From Candidatus Cloacimonadota bacterium (GTDB lineage: Bacteria > Cloacimonadota > Cloacimonadia > JGIOTU-2): a stretch of 46,475 nt of DNA. Numbering within the stretch: position 1 is the first letter of the stretch; every line of letters starts with the position of its first letter. The stretch lies in assembly GCA_030611765.1 (NCBI GenBank), contig JAUWPE010000004.1, positions 1 through 46,475 of the forward strand, written 5' to 3'. Shown one piece after another: positions 36,198 through 45,248 of this stretch. The notes below the pieces were generated by a model, which made no database searches, had not been told where the DNA came from, and saw only the letters and a program-made list of their open reading frames with translations. The position numbers and the translations under genes were made by a program.

Positions 36198-36241
36198 AAA
36201 GCGGTGTCCATGCTCGAAAGCTTGTGGACACCGCTTTTTAT
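36198..36241 (+). terminator. rho-independent terminator of clpB-groEL
   Basis: The 13-bp perfect stem AAAGCGGTGTCCA/TGGACACCGCTTT (36198-36210, 36225-36237) has a loop that can extend by GCT/AGC and is followed by TTTTTATT. A strong bidirectional-looking hairpin. Confidence 0.93.
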
Positions 36242-36297
36242 TATCTTTTGCTCTAATCTACTTTGTGCTTGGCCAAAAGAGATTGTAAATTTATAAA

Positions 36298-36324
36298 TTG
36301 ACAAATAATTTAAAATATTAAAAT
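36298..36324 (+). promoter_or_regulatory. possible promoter of the vapBC-type pair
   Basis: TTGACA at 36298-36303 and TAAAAT at 36319-36324 (15-nt spacer, short), about 25 nt before the antitoxin ATG. AT-rich AAATTTA words around it could be an autoregulatory operator. Confidence 0.35.
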
Positions 36325-36348
36325 TTAATGATTTAGAGGAAAAAAATC

Positions 36349-36576
36349 ATGAAAGCAACAGTTACGAATAAAGGTGTGGTCATTCCAAAAAATCTATTAG
36401 AAGGAATTAAGGAAGTTGAAATCCAAAGGGAAAAAGACAGAATTATAATTATTCCAATATCAAAAGATAATCTTATTTTACAATTAGGAAAAGATATTAT
36501 TAAAAAAATTGCAGGTATAGTTGAACATGGTCATCTGGCTGAAGATATTGAAGAGGAATTGTATGGAAAAGTATAA
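36349..36576 (+). CDS. AbrB/VapB-type antitoxin
   Basis: A 75-residue protein with an N-terminal SpoVT-AbrB swapped-hairpin DNA-binding domain (MKATVTNKGVVIPKNLLEGIKEVEI...IIIIP) and a C-terminal helical tail (LAEDIEEELYG) that would clasp the toxin. AGAGGA lies 8 nt upstream of the ATG. It overlaps the PIN toxin gene by 14 nt. It likely represses its own promoter, as is usual for this class. No close named family can be assigned from sequence alone. Confidence 0.8.
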   Translation: MKATVTNKGVVIPKNLLEGIKEVEIQREKDRIIIIPISKDNLILQLGKDIIKKIAGIVEHGHLAEDIEEELYGKV

Positions 36577-37015
36577 TCATTTTCTATTTGTTGACACATG
36601 GGGTTGGTTAACTTTATTTGATAAAAAAGAAAAGTATCATAATCAAGTAAGAAAGACTATTGAGAATTTAGCCGACAAAGGCTATCAGCTGGTAACAACT
36701 GATTTTGTCCTTGATGAAACAAATACAATTCTTTTTCGGAGATTGCAATTTGATTTAGCACAAAAAGCCTTTAAGGAAATGTACAAATTAGTAGAAAAAG
36801 GATATATCAAAGTTATATGGATAGACAAAAATATTTTTAATAGAACAATCAAAATACGATATAAATACAAGGATAAACCAGAGATTTCTTTTACAGATTT
36901 AACATCATTTATTGTTATGGAATTGTTGGATATTCAAAATGTAATAACTCAAGATAAACATTTTTTAATAGTTGGTATGGGATTTCAAACTTTACCAAAA
37001 ATAAATAATAAATAA
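36563..37015 (+). CDS. PIN-domain toxin (VapC-type)
   Basis: A 150-residue PIN nuclease. The start at 36563 (MEKYNHFLFVDTWGW) is preferred over the track start at 36521, which lies deep inside the antitoxin gene. Acidic catalytic residues: FVDT (first Asp), FVLDETNT (Asp/Glu), SFTDLTSFIVM (Asp), and VITQDKHF (final Asp). Members cleave tRNA or rRNA and stop translation. It is coupled to the upstream antitoxin by overlap. All four acidic positions are present, so it should be active. Confidence 0.85.
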   Translation: MEKYNHFLFVDTWGWLTLFDKKEKYHNQVRKTIENLADKGYQLVTTDFVLDETNTILFRRLQFDLAQKAFKEMYKLVEKGYIKVIWIDKNIFNRTIKIRYKYKDKPEISFTDLTSFIVMELLDIQNVITQDKHFLIVGMGFQTLPKINNK

Positions 37016-37066
37016 GATGATTATAAATAGCGAAAAACGAGGTGAAAGATGTTGAGCAAAGCGAAA

Positions 37067-37156
37067 TCCCGATTATTATCGGGGAAACAAAAAGAAGAAG
37101 TAAAAAAGAAAGGAGACAAAATGTTGAATGAAATGAAATCCCGAATACTTTCGGGG
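37067..37156. repeat. two TCCCGA..TCGGGG palindromes in a duplicated N-terminal segment
   Basis: TCCCGAT-tatt-ATCGGGG (37067-37084) and TCCCGAA-tact-TTCGGGG (37139-37156) each sit in a segment ATGTTGA..GAAATCCCGA...TCGGGGAAACAAAAA. The segment is a 72-nt tandem duplication with diverged palindromes. The second copy is translated as KSRILSGK just before the signal-peptide core. Confidence 0.8.
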
Positions 37157-40129
37157 AAACAAAAAAATCTAATTATCATCCTTGTGGTCTTCATTTTAGC
37201 AAGTTTATCTTTTTCAAATGTTATAGCTGATATGCAATATTTTGAAAATGCTAAACTTGGTGAGAAAGACCACACATGGACAATCGTTGGTATAATCACT
37301 CCAGTTGGAATTTCTCTTGGTCATCTTTATGGATTGGATTATCACGATGGTTATCTATGGGTAGGTGATGATTCTGGTGGGCTAATTTATCAGGTGGACC
37401 CAGCAGATGGCTCAGTTATATCCTCATTTCAGGGTGCACCAGAATCAAATCATGGCTTAGCCTGGGATGGCACTTACTTTTGGGTAGCTGGAGATTATCA
37501 GGCTGATGGAAATATTTATAAGATGACCCAAGATGGAACTGTTATAGCTACAATTCCCAATCCGGGGGGAGATTATAGTGGGGGTTTAACATGGCATGAC
37601 AATCATCTCTGGGTAAGTGTTTATTATCCTAATACTCAGCCGAATATTTATGAAATTGACCCCTCTGATGGTTCAATCGTTGATTCTATGAGTACAGTAG
37701 GCATTCAGCCGCAAGGACTTGTTTTTCAGGATGATAACACCATTTGGAACAGTATGGATGACAATGATGATGACCCAGAAAGATGCACGGCTTATAATCC
37801 AGCAACAGGCGATACGATTTGGTCTTTCCCTGTTCCTACGACCAAACCACGAGGGCTTGCCTGGGATGGTACATATCTTTACTTAGTTGCAAAACAAGCT
37901 GAAGCAGGTTGGGACCAGGTTATCTATAAAATTCTACTTGATGGTGGCGGAACACCTGAAATTTCGGTCCCAATTACTACTCATAATTATGGAACCATAA
38001 CAGTTGGCGAATCTGCAACATGGAATGCCACGGCACAAAATATTGGAACAGCAGATTTAGTGATTGATAGTGTGTATTTCACTGGATACAATATTTGTGT
38101 TACTTGTCCTCTTGAATTTCCAATAACTATCAATCCTGGAAATCAAGAAGAAATACCATTTATTTATACACCGATAAATCCTGAACCTTTAAACGCAATT
38201 GCAACAATTCAATCTAATGACCCCTTACACCCAGAAGTAGATATTACTTTAACAGGAAATGCAGTAAATCCCGGACCTGATATTTATGTGCCTGTAACAA
38301 GTCACGATTATGGTTTAGTTAGAATCAATGCAATAACTCGCTGGTTTATGGAAATCCAAAATATTGGCGATGAAACATTAGTAATTGATAGTATTTACTG
38401 TGATGATACTCACTTTATTGTGGATTATGATGTAAGTTTTCCAATAAATATCGGCGTTCTTGATACCATTCAAATTGGCGTCTGGTTTAATCCTGAAGAA
38501 GCTATTTTATATGAAGGAACATTATTTATAGAAAGCAATGACCCTGATAACAATCCATTTGAAGTTACTTTAGAAGGAACCGGCGATGATTCACAATATG
38601 AAATTGGAGAAACTTTATGGCAATATCAAATTACAACGAGCTCGTATGATAATAGTCCCAAAGCTATTGCTCCCATACAGGATATCAATGCTGATAATAT
38701 TAGTGATGTTATAATCTGTTCAGAAGATAATTATGTTCGTTGTTTTAATGGTAATTCTTCCGGTACTGCTGATGTTCTTTGGGATTTTGAAGTTTACGCA
38801 GGCAATGTCTTTTCTTATAGAGGTTTGGATATTATTGAAGATATCAATGGAGATGGTTATCAGGATGTGATTGTTGGAACTACCGGTGGTGACCGCAGTA
38901 TCAGAGCGATTTCAGGAAAAGATGGCACAAGTATCTGGATTCACGACACACACGAATATGGTAGTGGTGGCTGGGTTTACCAGGTAAATTGCAGATTTGA
39001 CTATAATGGTGATGGATATACTGATGTTTTGGCTGCAACAGGTGATGATGCAAGCGATACTGGACCCAAAAGAGTATATTGTCTTGATGGTTTAACCGGA
39101 TTATCCATTTGGGAACGCTTTATAGGTGGGCCCGTATTCTCTGTAATAGGTATTGAAGATTGCACAGGTGATGGACAACCAGATGTATTAGCAGGTGCTT
39201 CTGATGAAGGTGAAACCACAGGTTATGCTTATGCTATTAATGGAGCAACAGGTAATATAATTTGGACATATACTACAACTGGCACATCTGTTTGGGCATT
39301 AGAACAGTTAAATGATATCAATGAAGATGGAATTAAAGATGTGATTATCGGTGATTTCTCCGGGCATTTTTATTACCTTGATTCCACAAATGGAGCAGAA
39401 CTTCATACCGGTAGTATCGGTGCAGCATTCATACTTCAATTAATTAAATTAGATGATGTAAATGGAGATGGCTATTCTGATATTGCTGTTGCCCATAGCA
39501 GTAGCAGTACAGTACAGGTAATTGATGGATATTCCGGAACTTTTGTCTGGTCACATTCTGTTGCCGATCAGCCATGGAATGCTTCCAGAATTGCTGATGT
39601 CAGCGGAGATGGAATTAATGATCTAATAGTTGGAACTCTTTACTCAAATAATTATGCTTATTTCCTTAATGGGGTAGATGGCTCAGAATTGGAGTCAATA
39701 TATGTTGGAACTCCTGTTGATGCAATTGCAGCAATCCCGGATATTGATGGAAATGGTTCAATGGAAATGGTTGTTGGCGATAGAAATGGCTGGGTATATT
39801 GCTATTCTGGTGGCTTTGATGCAATCGTTGGTGTTGATGATGAACCAAATATCTCTAATTCGATCCTTACTCAAAATTTCCCCAATCCCTTCTCACAAAG
39901 TACTACAATTCAATTTTCAAAACCTGCAGGATGTACTGCACATACGATCATCAAGGTATATAATATCATCGGGCAGCTTGTTAATGAAACTGTTCTTGAT
40001 CCGATGCAGAATTCCTTTACCTGGGATGGAACCGATTTGCAGGGTAATAGTGTAAGTTCAGGAATATACTTCTATAAAGTACAGAGCGGATCCTACAATG
40101 TGACAAGCAAGATGATCTACATGAAATAA
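37121..40129 (+). CDS. secreted propeller / anchor-D protein with FlgD-like C-terminal domain
   Basis: A 1002-residue exported protein. The start at 37121 is chosen because AAAGGAG lies 5 to 6 nt upstream; the earlier ATG at 37049 also has a GAGGTG, so a longer form is possible. The n-region carries a palindrome-encoded SRILSGK before the hydrophobic core (IIILVVFILASLSFSNVIA). Residues about 50-290 are a beta-propeller (YHDGYLWVGDDSGG repeats). Two choice-of-anchor-D/ASH-like domains follow at about 300-500 (HNYGTITVGESATWNATAQN; HDYGLVRINA). Then FG-GAP/PQQ-like repeats with DxNxDG loops (about 515-900) and a FlgD-like domain (NFPNPF...GIYFYKVQSG...MIYMK). No catalytic motif is seen; it is probably a surface adhesin or sugar-binding protein. 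A terminator follows. Confidence 0.85.
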   Translation: MLNEMKSRILSGKQKNLIIILVVFILASLSFSNVIADMQYFENAKLGEKDHTWTIVGIITPVGISLGHLYGLDYHDGYLWVGDDSGGLIYQVDPADGSVISSFQGAPESNHGLAWDGTYFWVAGDYQADGNIYKMTQDGTVIATIPNPGGDYSGGLTWHDNHLWVSVYYPNTQPNIYEIDPSDGSIVDSMSTVGIQPQGLVFQDDNTIWNSMDDNDDDPERCTAYNPATGDTIWSFPVPTTKPRGLAWDGTYLYLVAKQAEAGWDQVIYKILLDGGGTPEISVPITTHNYGTITVGESATWNATAQNIGTADLVIDSVYFTGYNICVTCPLEFPITINPGNQEEIPFIYTPINPEPLNAIATIQSNDPLHPEVDITLTGNAVNPGPDIYVPVTSHDYGLVRINAITRWFMEIQNIGDETLVIDSIYCDDTHFIVDYDVSFPINIGVLDTIQIGVWFNPEEAILYEGTLFIESNDPDNNPFEVTLEGTGDDSQYEIGETLWQYQITTSSYDNSPKAIAPIQDINADNISDVIICSEDNYVRCFNGNSSGTADVLWDFEVYAGNVFSYRGLDIIEDINGDGYQDVIVGTTGGDRSIRAISGKDGTSIWIHDTHEYGSGGWVYQVNCRFDYNGDGYTDVLAATGDDASDTGPKRVYCLDGLTGLSIWERFIGGPVFSVIGIEDCTGDGQPDVLAGASDEGETTGYAYAINGATGNIIWTYTTTGTSVWALEQLNDINEDGIKDVIIGDFSGHFYYLDSTNGAELHTGSIGAAFILQLIKLDDVNGDGYSDIAVAHSSSSTVQVIDGYSGTFVWSHSVADQPWNASRIADVSGDGINDLIVGTLYSNNYAYFLNGVDGSELESIYVGTPVDAIAAIPDIDGNGSMEMVVGDRNGWVYCYSGGFDAIVGVDDEPNISNSILTQNFPNPFSQSTTIQFSKPAGCTAHTIIKVYNIIGQLVNETVLDPMQNSFTWDGTDLQGNSVSSGIYFYKVQSGSYNVTSKMIYMK

Positions 40130-40147
40130 AAAAAATTCGATAAACCT

Positions 40148-40180
40148 AAAAAGCCACGCGATGAGCGTGGCTTTTTTTTA
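40148..40180 (+). terminator. rho-independent terminator
   Basis: The perfect 12-bp stem AAAAAGCCACGC-gatga-GCGTGGCTTTTT is followed by more T, 18 nt past the stop of the FlgD-tailed propeller gene. Confidence 0.95.
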
Positions 40181-40374
40181 TTGTGGTCAAAATTTGTTAT
40201 CTCGTAGGAACTTCGTAGATCAGATATTCTTCTAAAATTTATCAAATAATCTATATATTACATTCACATCATTTGTAAGATTATTGTTAGTTCCGCATGT
40301 GCTTTCTTATAAAACTTTACAAGTAGATACTGAAGAAAAAATTTTATAATAAATTAACAGGGAGATTGAATAAA

Positions 40375-42984
40375 ATGAAAAAACAAGTGATCTTCACCTT
40401 TGTTTTGGTGATATTCTTAGGTATTTATTCTTTTGTATTTGGCAGCAATATTCTTTGTAAAACCCTCTCCAATGGCATGCAGATCGCTGTAAAAGAGAAT
40501 TATAATAATAATTCAATAGGTTTCTATTGTTTTGTGAAAACCGGCTCAGTTAATGAGGGAGAATATCTCGGAGCAGGTATTTCTCATTATCTGGAACATG
40601 TAGTTGCAGGTGGGTCAACCACCTACCGTACTGAAGCTGAATATGAAGCAATGGCAAAGGAAATGGGTGCGATTGTCAATGCATACACGACCAATAGTGC
40701 TACTGCTTTTCATATTACTGTTGATAAGCAATATGCAGATCAGGCATTGGAAATATTATCCCAGCAGATGCATGCCTGTGCCATTGACTCAGTAGAAGTA
40801 GCACGCGAAAAGCAGGTCATCCTCAAGGAGATCGTGATGCGCTCAACTCCGCCGCGGTCTAAAGTATATCAAAGAAATAATGAGCTTGTTTTTCCTACTT
40901 CAAATATGAAGTACCCGGTCATTGGATATACAGAATTATTTAAAACAATTACCAGAGAAGAACTCGCAGATTATTATCATAAACGATATGTTCCGAATAA
41001 TATGATCTTCGTCGTTGCCGGTGATTTTGATGCTGAAGAAATGCTTGCAAAGGTAGAAGAAACCTTTAATAGTCTTGAAATGGGACAACTGAATCCAGTA
41101 TATCTTCCACCTCAGAATATACGAAGTGGGACTATCGAATATATGGAGGAGTTCCAGATACAACAACCTACTGTGATCATTACAAAGATACTTCCTGCTG
41201 CAGATTTTGAACAGTATCCCAAATTGATAGCAGCACTCGATATTCTTTTTGGGAAAAGACAATCTCCAATTAAATACAAACTGGTGGAAGAGCTTCAATT
41301 GGTGAACTACATATATGCGCAGGCGAATGTCTCAATGCAGATGCCCGAGGGAACGATCACTATTGGTTTTGAAGCAAAAGATCCTTCAAAGGTGAAAGAA
41401 ATCGTCTCTATCATTGATGAGGAAATCGAATGGTACAGCCAGGTTGGAGTCGAAGATACAGATATTAAAAATCTCATTACAAAATTTAAAGCATATCTGC
41501 TTTTAAGTACTCCGGGAGTTGATATGGATTGTAATAATATCGGATGGAATCTTATGATGTTCGGTGTGCCGGATTCTGATGAGCTTTTTATAAACGCTTT
41601 TGAGCAGATCACTGCGAAAGATGTTATGAACAGCATCAAAAAATATCTCGTTCCAAAAAACCGTGTTATTTTCTATGCACTGCCTGAAGGTGCTAAAGAG
41701 ATGCTTGAGCAGAAAGATGAGCTTGTGGCAGAAAAAATACAGCCGCAAAAAGTTCAACTTTCAGATAACCTCACTCTCATTTATAAAAGGAATACTGAAA
41801 AACCGATCATAAGCGGAGTTTTATATCTTCCTATAAGTGATGATTATGAAACTGTGGAAACTGTTGGCACTATTTCCTTTATGACAAATCTTATACTCAA
41901 AGGTTCAAAAAAGTTCAACTCTCTTGACCTTACAGAATGGAAAGAGGACCACGCAATCGATCTGGATATTTCAACAAACAATGATGGTACATATTTGAGT
42001 TTCAAATGTCTGAAAGACGATTTTCCCAAACTTCGGGATATCATTATTGATGCGTTTAACATTCCAACCTTTCCCGAACATGAGATCATGCTCGCAAAAG
42101 AGAGAGCAAACGCAAATTACCAACGGTCATTGAGCAACGCTTATTCTATTCATAATGAATTCCGTAGCGAAAAACTCTATCAGGGGCAGCCGGCTGGTGT
42201 TTCAGATCTGAAAGAACTCGAGATCATTCAGGCGCTCGATCAGCAAGATTTACAGAACATTCATAAAAAATATATAAAGGCATCAAAGGTGATCGTAACC
42301 TTTTTTGGCGATATTACTCTTAATGAAGCAGAAGCGTATGCAAAAACCTTCTATAAAAACATTCCTCACGGAGAGATCGCAGGTACAGAATCTCATCTAA
42401 TCGTTCCGAATATTGAAGAAACATTTGTACAGGAGTATGCCTTTGAGCCAGTGAATATTGACCTCAACTGTATCGCTCCTCCATGTGATAAAGAGAGTAT
42501 TGATCACTTGACGATGAATGTTATTATTGCGATTTTGAATGGTTCTCGTGGCAGAATTCATAAAGCAATCCGTGGTCAAAATGATCTTGCGTACTATGGA
42601 TACGCACAGTATTCCAACGGGGATGATTACGGATTCTTCCGTCTTACAAGCCAGACCTCTGTTGATAAAAAAGTTGAATTGATCGCTGTGCTGCAAAACC
42701 AGATCGATAAACTTAAAAATGAGCCTGTAACTTCTGAGGAAATCCAATCCTCAATTGATGATTATTGTCAAATGGTCATTACGAGTATCGATGATAATCG
42801 GCTGCCCTATTATATGACACATTATGAAGCAATCGGGCTTGGCTATGATTATCTCGAAAACATGAAATCATATTTCGACAAAATAACTCCTGAAGATATA
42901 CAACGGGTCGCAAATAAGTATTTTACGAAGGTCGCTGTCTTTATCTCCGAACCAAATGCAGAAGTTGAGCTTATGGTGCAATAA
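40375..42984 (+). CDS. M16 family (insulinase-type) zinc protease
   Basis: An 869-residue periplasmic or secreted peptidase. The ATG at 40375 (MKKQVIFTF) has AGGGAG upstream and opens a signal peptide; the track start is a TTG three codons earlier. The inverted zinc motif HYLEH (about 71-75) is followed by the third ligand Glu (in VILKEI, about 152), giving the spacing of pitrilysin-type enzymes. Four M16 domains are expected: an active N-terminal pair (about 30-450) and a second pair (about 460-869) without HxxEH, with R-Y-like substrate-binding parts (YYGYAQYSNGDDYGFF). It acts on peptides or exported proteins. It is monocistronic between terminator and repeat region. Confidence 0.9.
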   Translation: MKKQVIFTFVLVIFLGIYSFVFGSNILCKTLSNGMQIAVKENYNNNSIGFYCFVKTGSVNEGEYLGAGISHYLEHVVAGGSTTYRTEAEYEAMAKEMGAIVNAYTTNSATAFHITVDKQYADQALEILSQQMHACAIDSVEVAREKQVILKEIVMRSTPPRSKVYQRNNELVFPTSNMKYPVIGYTELFKTITREELADYYHKRYVPNNMIFVVAGDFDAEEMLAKVEETFNSLEMGQLNPVYLPPQNIRSGTIEYMEEFQIQQPTVIITKILPAADFEQYPKLIAALDILFGKRQSPIKYKLVEELQLVNYIYAQANVSMQMPEGTITIGFEAKDPSKVKEIVSIIDEEIEWYSQVGVEDTDIKNLITKFKAYLLLSTPGVDMDCNNIGWNLMMFGVPDSDELFINAFEQITAKDVMNSIKKYLVPKNRVIFYALPEGAKEMLEQKDELVAEKIQPQKVQLSDNLTLIYKRNTEKPIISGVLYLPISDDYETVETVGTISFMTNLILKGSKKFNSLDLTEWKEDHAIDLDISTNNDGTYLSFKCLKDDFPKLRDIIIDAFNIPTFPEHEIMLAKERANANYQRSLSNAYSIHNEFRSEKLYQGQPAGVSDLKELEIIQALDQQDLQNIHKKYIKASKVIVTFFGDITLNEAEAYAKTFYKNIPHGEIAGTESHLIVPNIEETFVQEYAFEPVNIDLNCIAPPCDKESIDHLTMNVIIAILNGSRGRIHKAIRGQNDLAYYGYAQYSNGDDYGFFRLTSQTSVDKKVELIAVLQNQIDKLKNEPVTSEEIQSSIDDYCQMVITSIDDNRLPYYMTHYEAIGLGYDYLENMKSYFDKITPEDIQRVANKYFTKVAVFISEPNAEVELMVQ

Positions 42985-43067
42985 TATGTTCGAGTTATGC
43001 TATAGTAATTAATTTTTAATAAAATAAATCATAAGCGGACAAGCAAGGACACGAAAAGATCAGCAAT

Positions 43068-43265
43068 GCATTCTGAACTCCAATCTGTCAAGACTCGAGC
43101 TCAGGGGAGCGTAGCGAAACTGGACTTGAGACGACAACTGTCAGCATTCTGAACTCCGCCCACCTTCGGCGTGTGAAGTCCAGTCTGCTGAGACTGGAGT
43201 TGAGACGAAAAAGCTTGACGCATTCTGAACTCCGCCCACCTTCGGCGTGTGAAGTCCAGTCTGCT
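43068..43265. repeat. family B repeats, 46-nt unit twice plus a variant
   Basis: GCATTCTGAACTCCGCCCAC... (46 nt, ending AGTCCAGTCTGCT) occurs at 43144-43189 and 43220-43265, and a variant begins at 43068. Internal stems are CGCC/GGCG and CCAGTC-tgctga-GACTGG. The CGTGTGAAGTCCAGTC part recurs inverted at about 3152-3170, and TTCTGAACTC recurs at 1-112 and 3263-3421. The 83-residue minus ORF here is not a gene. Confidence 0.8.
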
Positions 43266-43328
43266 TTAAGGCTGGGATTAAACAATGGCGCATAAAAGTG
43301 AAACGCCGTTCTAAGAAAGAGGAATCCT

Positions 43329-43394
43329 ATGAATAACACCTTTTATAAAACCAAAAGGTTTCACCAAAGGGTTCTATACAGATGGTTCAGGTAA
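43329..43394 (+). CDS. possible 21-residue leader ORF upstream of the histidine kinase
   Basis: MNNTFYKTKRFHQRVLYRWF-R, with AGAGGA about 5 to 6 nt upstream of the ATG, ends 33 nt before the kinase start. AAACC-aaaa-GGTTT and GGTTCA/TGAACC hairpins overlap it. It is basic and aromatic with no known family. It might be a regulatory leader or chance. Weak evidence only. Confidence 0.2.
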   Translation: MNNTFYKTKRFHQRVLYRWFR

Positions 43395-43427
43395 CATACA
43401 TGAACCAGCCAAATGCAAGGAGAATAG

Positions 43428-44666
43428 ATGAAAAATGAAGATAAGACAAAAGAAAAACTTATAAAAGAATTAGTAGAATTACATAGGCGCATTACTGAAT
43501 TGGAAAAATTAGAAAGTCATCGCAAGAAAGCAGAGATGGAAAACGAAGAACGCCGCCTTTATCTGGAAGCAGTGCTGGCTGATGCTCCTGATGCCATAAT
43601 TACTATGGATGCCCAGCATAAGATAATTATGTGTAATCAGGTAGCTGAGAAACTTTTCGGATATTCAAAAAAAGAGACGATAGGTAAGAATATTGATGAC
43701 CTGGTTACAGGTGCTGATAAATTTGAGGAAGCAAAACTTTATAGCAAACAGGTATTAGCTGGAGAAAATATACCAACCATAGAGACCGTCCGATATCGGA
43801 AGGATGGTACCCCTGTGGATGTAGTGATGGCTGGTTCACCAATATTAATAGGAAATGAATTAGTTGGAGCAGTGGCAGTTTATACTGACATTACCAAACG
43901 GAAGCAAATGGAAGTAGAAATTAAAAAGTATTCACGGGAACTTGAACACAAGATAGAAGAGTTGAGGAAAGTTAATGATGAGTTATCCCAATACACTTAT
44001 GCGGTCTCACACGACCTTCGTGCTCCTCTACGCGCACTAAACAACTATTGCCGGTTCCTTCAAGAGGATTGTAGTAATAGTTTAGATGACATTGGACAGG
44101 AATATATCCAGGGTATTGCAGAAAATGTATGGCATATGGAGGAATTGGTAACAGACCTTCTGGAATACTCTATAATAGGAAGAACCAGGACAAAGATAAC
44201 CAATGTAAATGTTGGCAAGCTCTTGGCTCGCCTTGTCTCCCAGTTGCACCCAGATGAAAATGTTGAGATAACTCTTCCAAAAGAAGATATTATAATTCAA
44301 GCCAAGGAAATCCAGATGGAACAAATATTTTCCAACCTACTATCAAATGCCTTTAAATTTAACAAATCTGATAATCCGCATATTATTGTAGGATACAAGG
44401 AAACCAATAACACCTGGGAATTCTCTATTAAAGATAATGGAATTGGTATTTCGCCTAAATATTTTGATAAGATATTTGGTATCTTTCAACGATTGCATAC
44501 TCAAGAAGAATATGAGGGTACAGGCATTGGACTGGCAATTGTTAAAAAGGCTGTTGACCAACATAGCGGCACCATTTGGGTAGAATCAACGTCAGGTAAA
44601 GGTAGTATCTTTACATTTACTTTGCCGAAAATAAAGGCAGAACAATTAGACCAAAAAACTGGGTAA
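43428..44666 (+). CDS. PAS-domain sensor histidine kinase (bacteriophytochrome-type HisKA)
   Basis: A 412-residue soluble kinase with no TM segment. An N-terminal coiled coil (1-45) is followed by a PAS domain (about 46-160; APDAIITMD...NQVAEKLFGYS...GENIPTIETVRYRKDG...AVYTDITKRKQ). HisKA has SHDLRAPLRALNNY with phospho-His at about 195. HATPase_c has NLLSNAFKFN, DNGIGISPKYFDKIFGIFQRLH and GTGIGLAIVKK. The HisKA form is that of phytochrome-like kinases that pair with Rcp1-type regulators, and such a regulator follows at once. AAGGAG lies upstream of the ATG. The signal sensed is unknown. Confidence 0.92.
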   Translation: MKNEDKTKEKLIKELVELHRRITELEKLESHRKKAEMENEERRLYLEAVLADAPDAIITMDAQHKIIMCNQVAEKLFGYSKKETIGKNIDDLVTGADKFEEAKLYSKQVLAGENIPTIETVRYRKDGTPVDVVMAGSPILIGNELVGAVAVYTDITKRKQMEVEIKKYSRELEHKIEELRKVNDELSQYTYAVSHDLRAPLRALNNYCRFLQEDCSNSLDDIGQEYIQGIAENVWHMEELVTDLLEYSIIGRTRTKITNVNVGKLLARLVSQLHPDENVEITLPKEDIIIQAKEIQMEQIFSNLLSNAFKFNKSDNPHIIVGYKETNNTWEFSIKDNGIGISPKYFDKIFGIFQRLHTQEEYEGTGIGLAIVKKAVDQHSGTIWVESTSGKGSIFTFTLPKIKAEQLDQKTG

Positions 44667-44698
44667 TGACAGAGACCAAATATAGGTGGTATAGTAAA

Positions 44699-45139
44699 AT
44701 GAGTAATATATTGCAAGATTTCCCTATTCTCCTTGTTGAAGACAATAAGCACGATGTTGTTTTTGTTAAACGGGCTTGGAGGCTTCATAAAATTACAAAC
44801 TCTCTTTTCGTAGTCCCTCATGGTGAGGAATGTCTCAAATTTCTCCGCCATCAAGGTAAATACTCTGATTCTGAAAAATTTCCAAGACCAGGCATCATAC
44901 TAATGGATATACGAATGCCAGTAATGGATGGTGTTGAATGCCTCGGTATTCTCAAAAAAGATCCACAACTTAAGTCAATTCCAGTGATTATGCTTACAAC
45001 CTCAAAAGAAGAAATTGACCGCATCAAAAGCTATCAACTTGGCTGCAATACCTTTATCCAAAAACCTGTGGATTTTGAAAATTTCTCAAACGCCATTCGT
45101 GAGATTCAAATATACTGGACAATGTCTGAATTGCCATAA
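44699..45139 (+). CDS. Rcp1-type single-domain response regulator
   Basis: A 146-residue receiver domain without output domain. The start at 44699 (MSNILQDFPILLVEDN) is preferred because AGGTGG precedes it by 9 nt. An in-frame ATG at 44666 overlaps the kinase stop (TAATG) and is the track start, so both may be used. Acidic pocket VEDNKHD, phospho-Asp in ILMDIRMPVMDG, Thr/Ser in MLTTS, and Lys in FIQKPVDF are all present. The family relays phosphate from phytochrome-like kinases, and the gene is coupled to one. Confidence 0.9.
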   Translation: MSNILQDFPILLVEDNKHDVVFVKRAWRLHKITNSLFVVPHGEECLKFLRHQGKYSDSEKFPRPGIILMDIRMPVMDGVECLGILKKDPQLKSIPVIMLTTSKEEIDRIKSYQLGCNTFIQKPVDFENFSNAIREIQIYWTMSELP

Positions 45140-45248
45140 AAGATTGATTATAAAAGATAACCGAAAATGAAATGTGTCAACTATATTTAGAACTTGGCAG
45201 ATGTGTTATTTTCATATGAAATAATAAAAAATATAGGAGAATAAAATT

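Noticed and set aside
42985-43067. Terminator after the M16 protease
   Set aside because: The region is AT-rich with a T-run but has no convincing GC stem.
43088-43339. 83-aa minus ORF
   Set aside because: It is encoded entirely by the 46-nt family B repeat; the repeated RL-S-LDFTRRRWAEF peptide comes from the DNA repeat.
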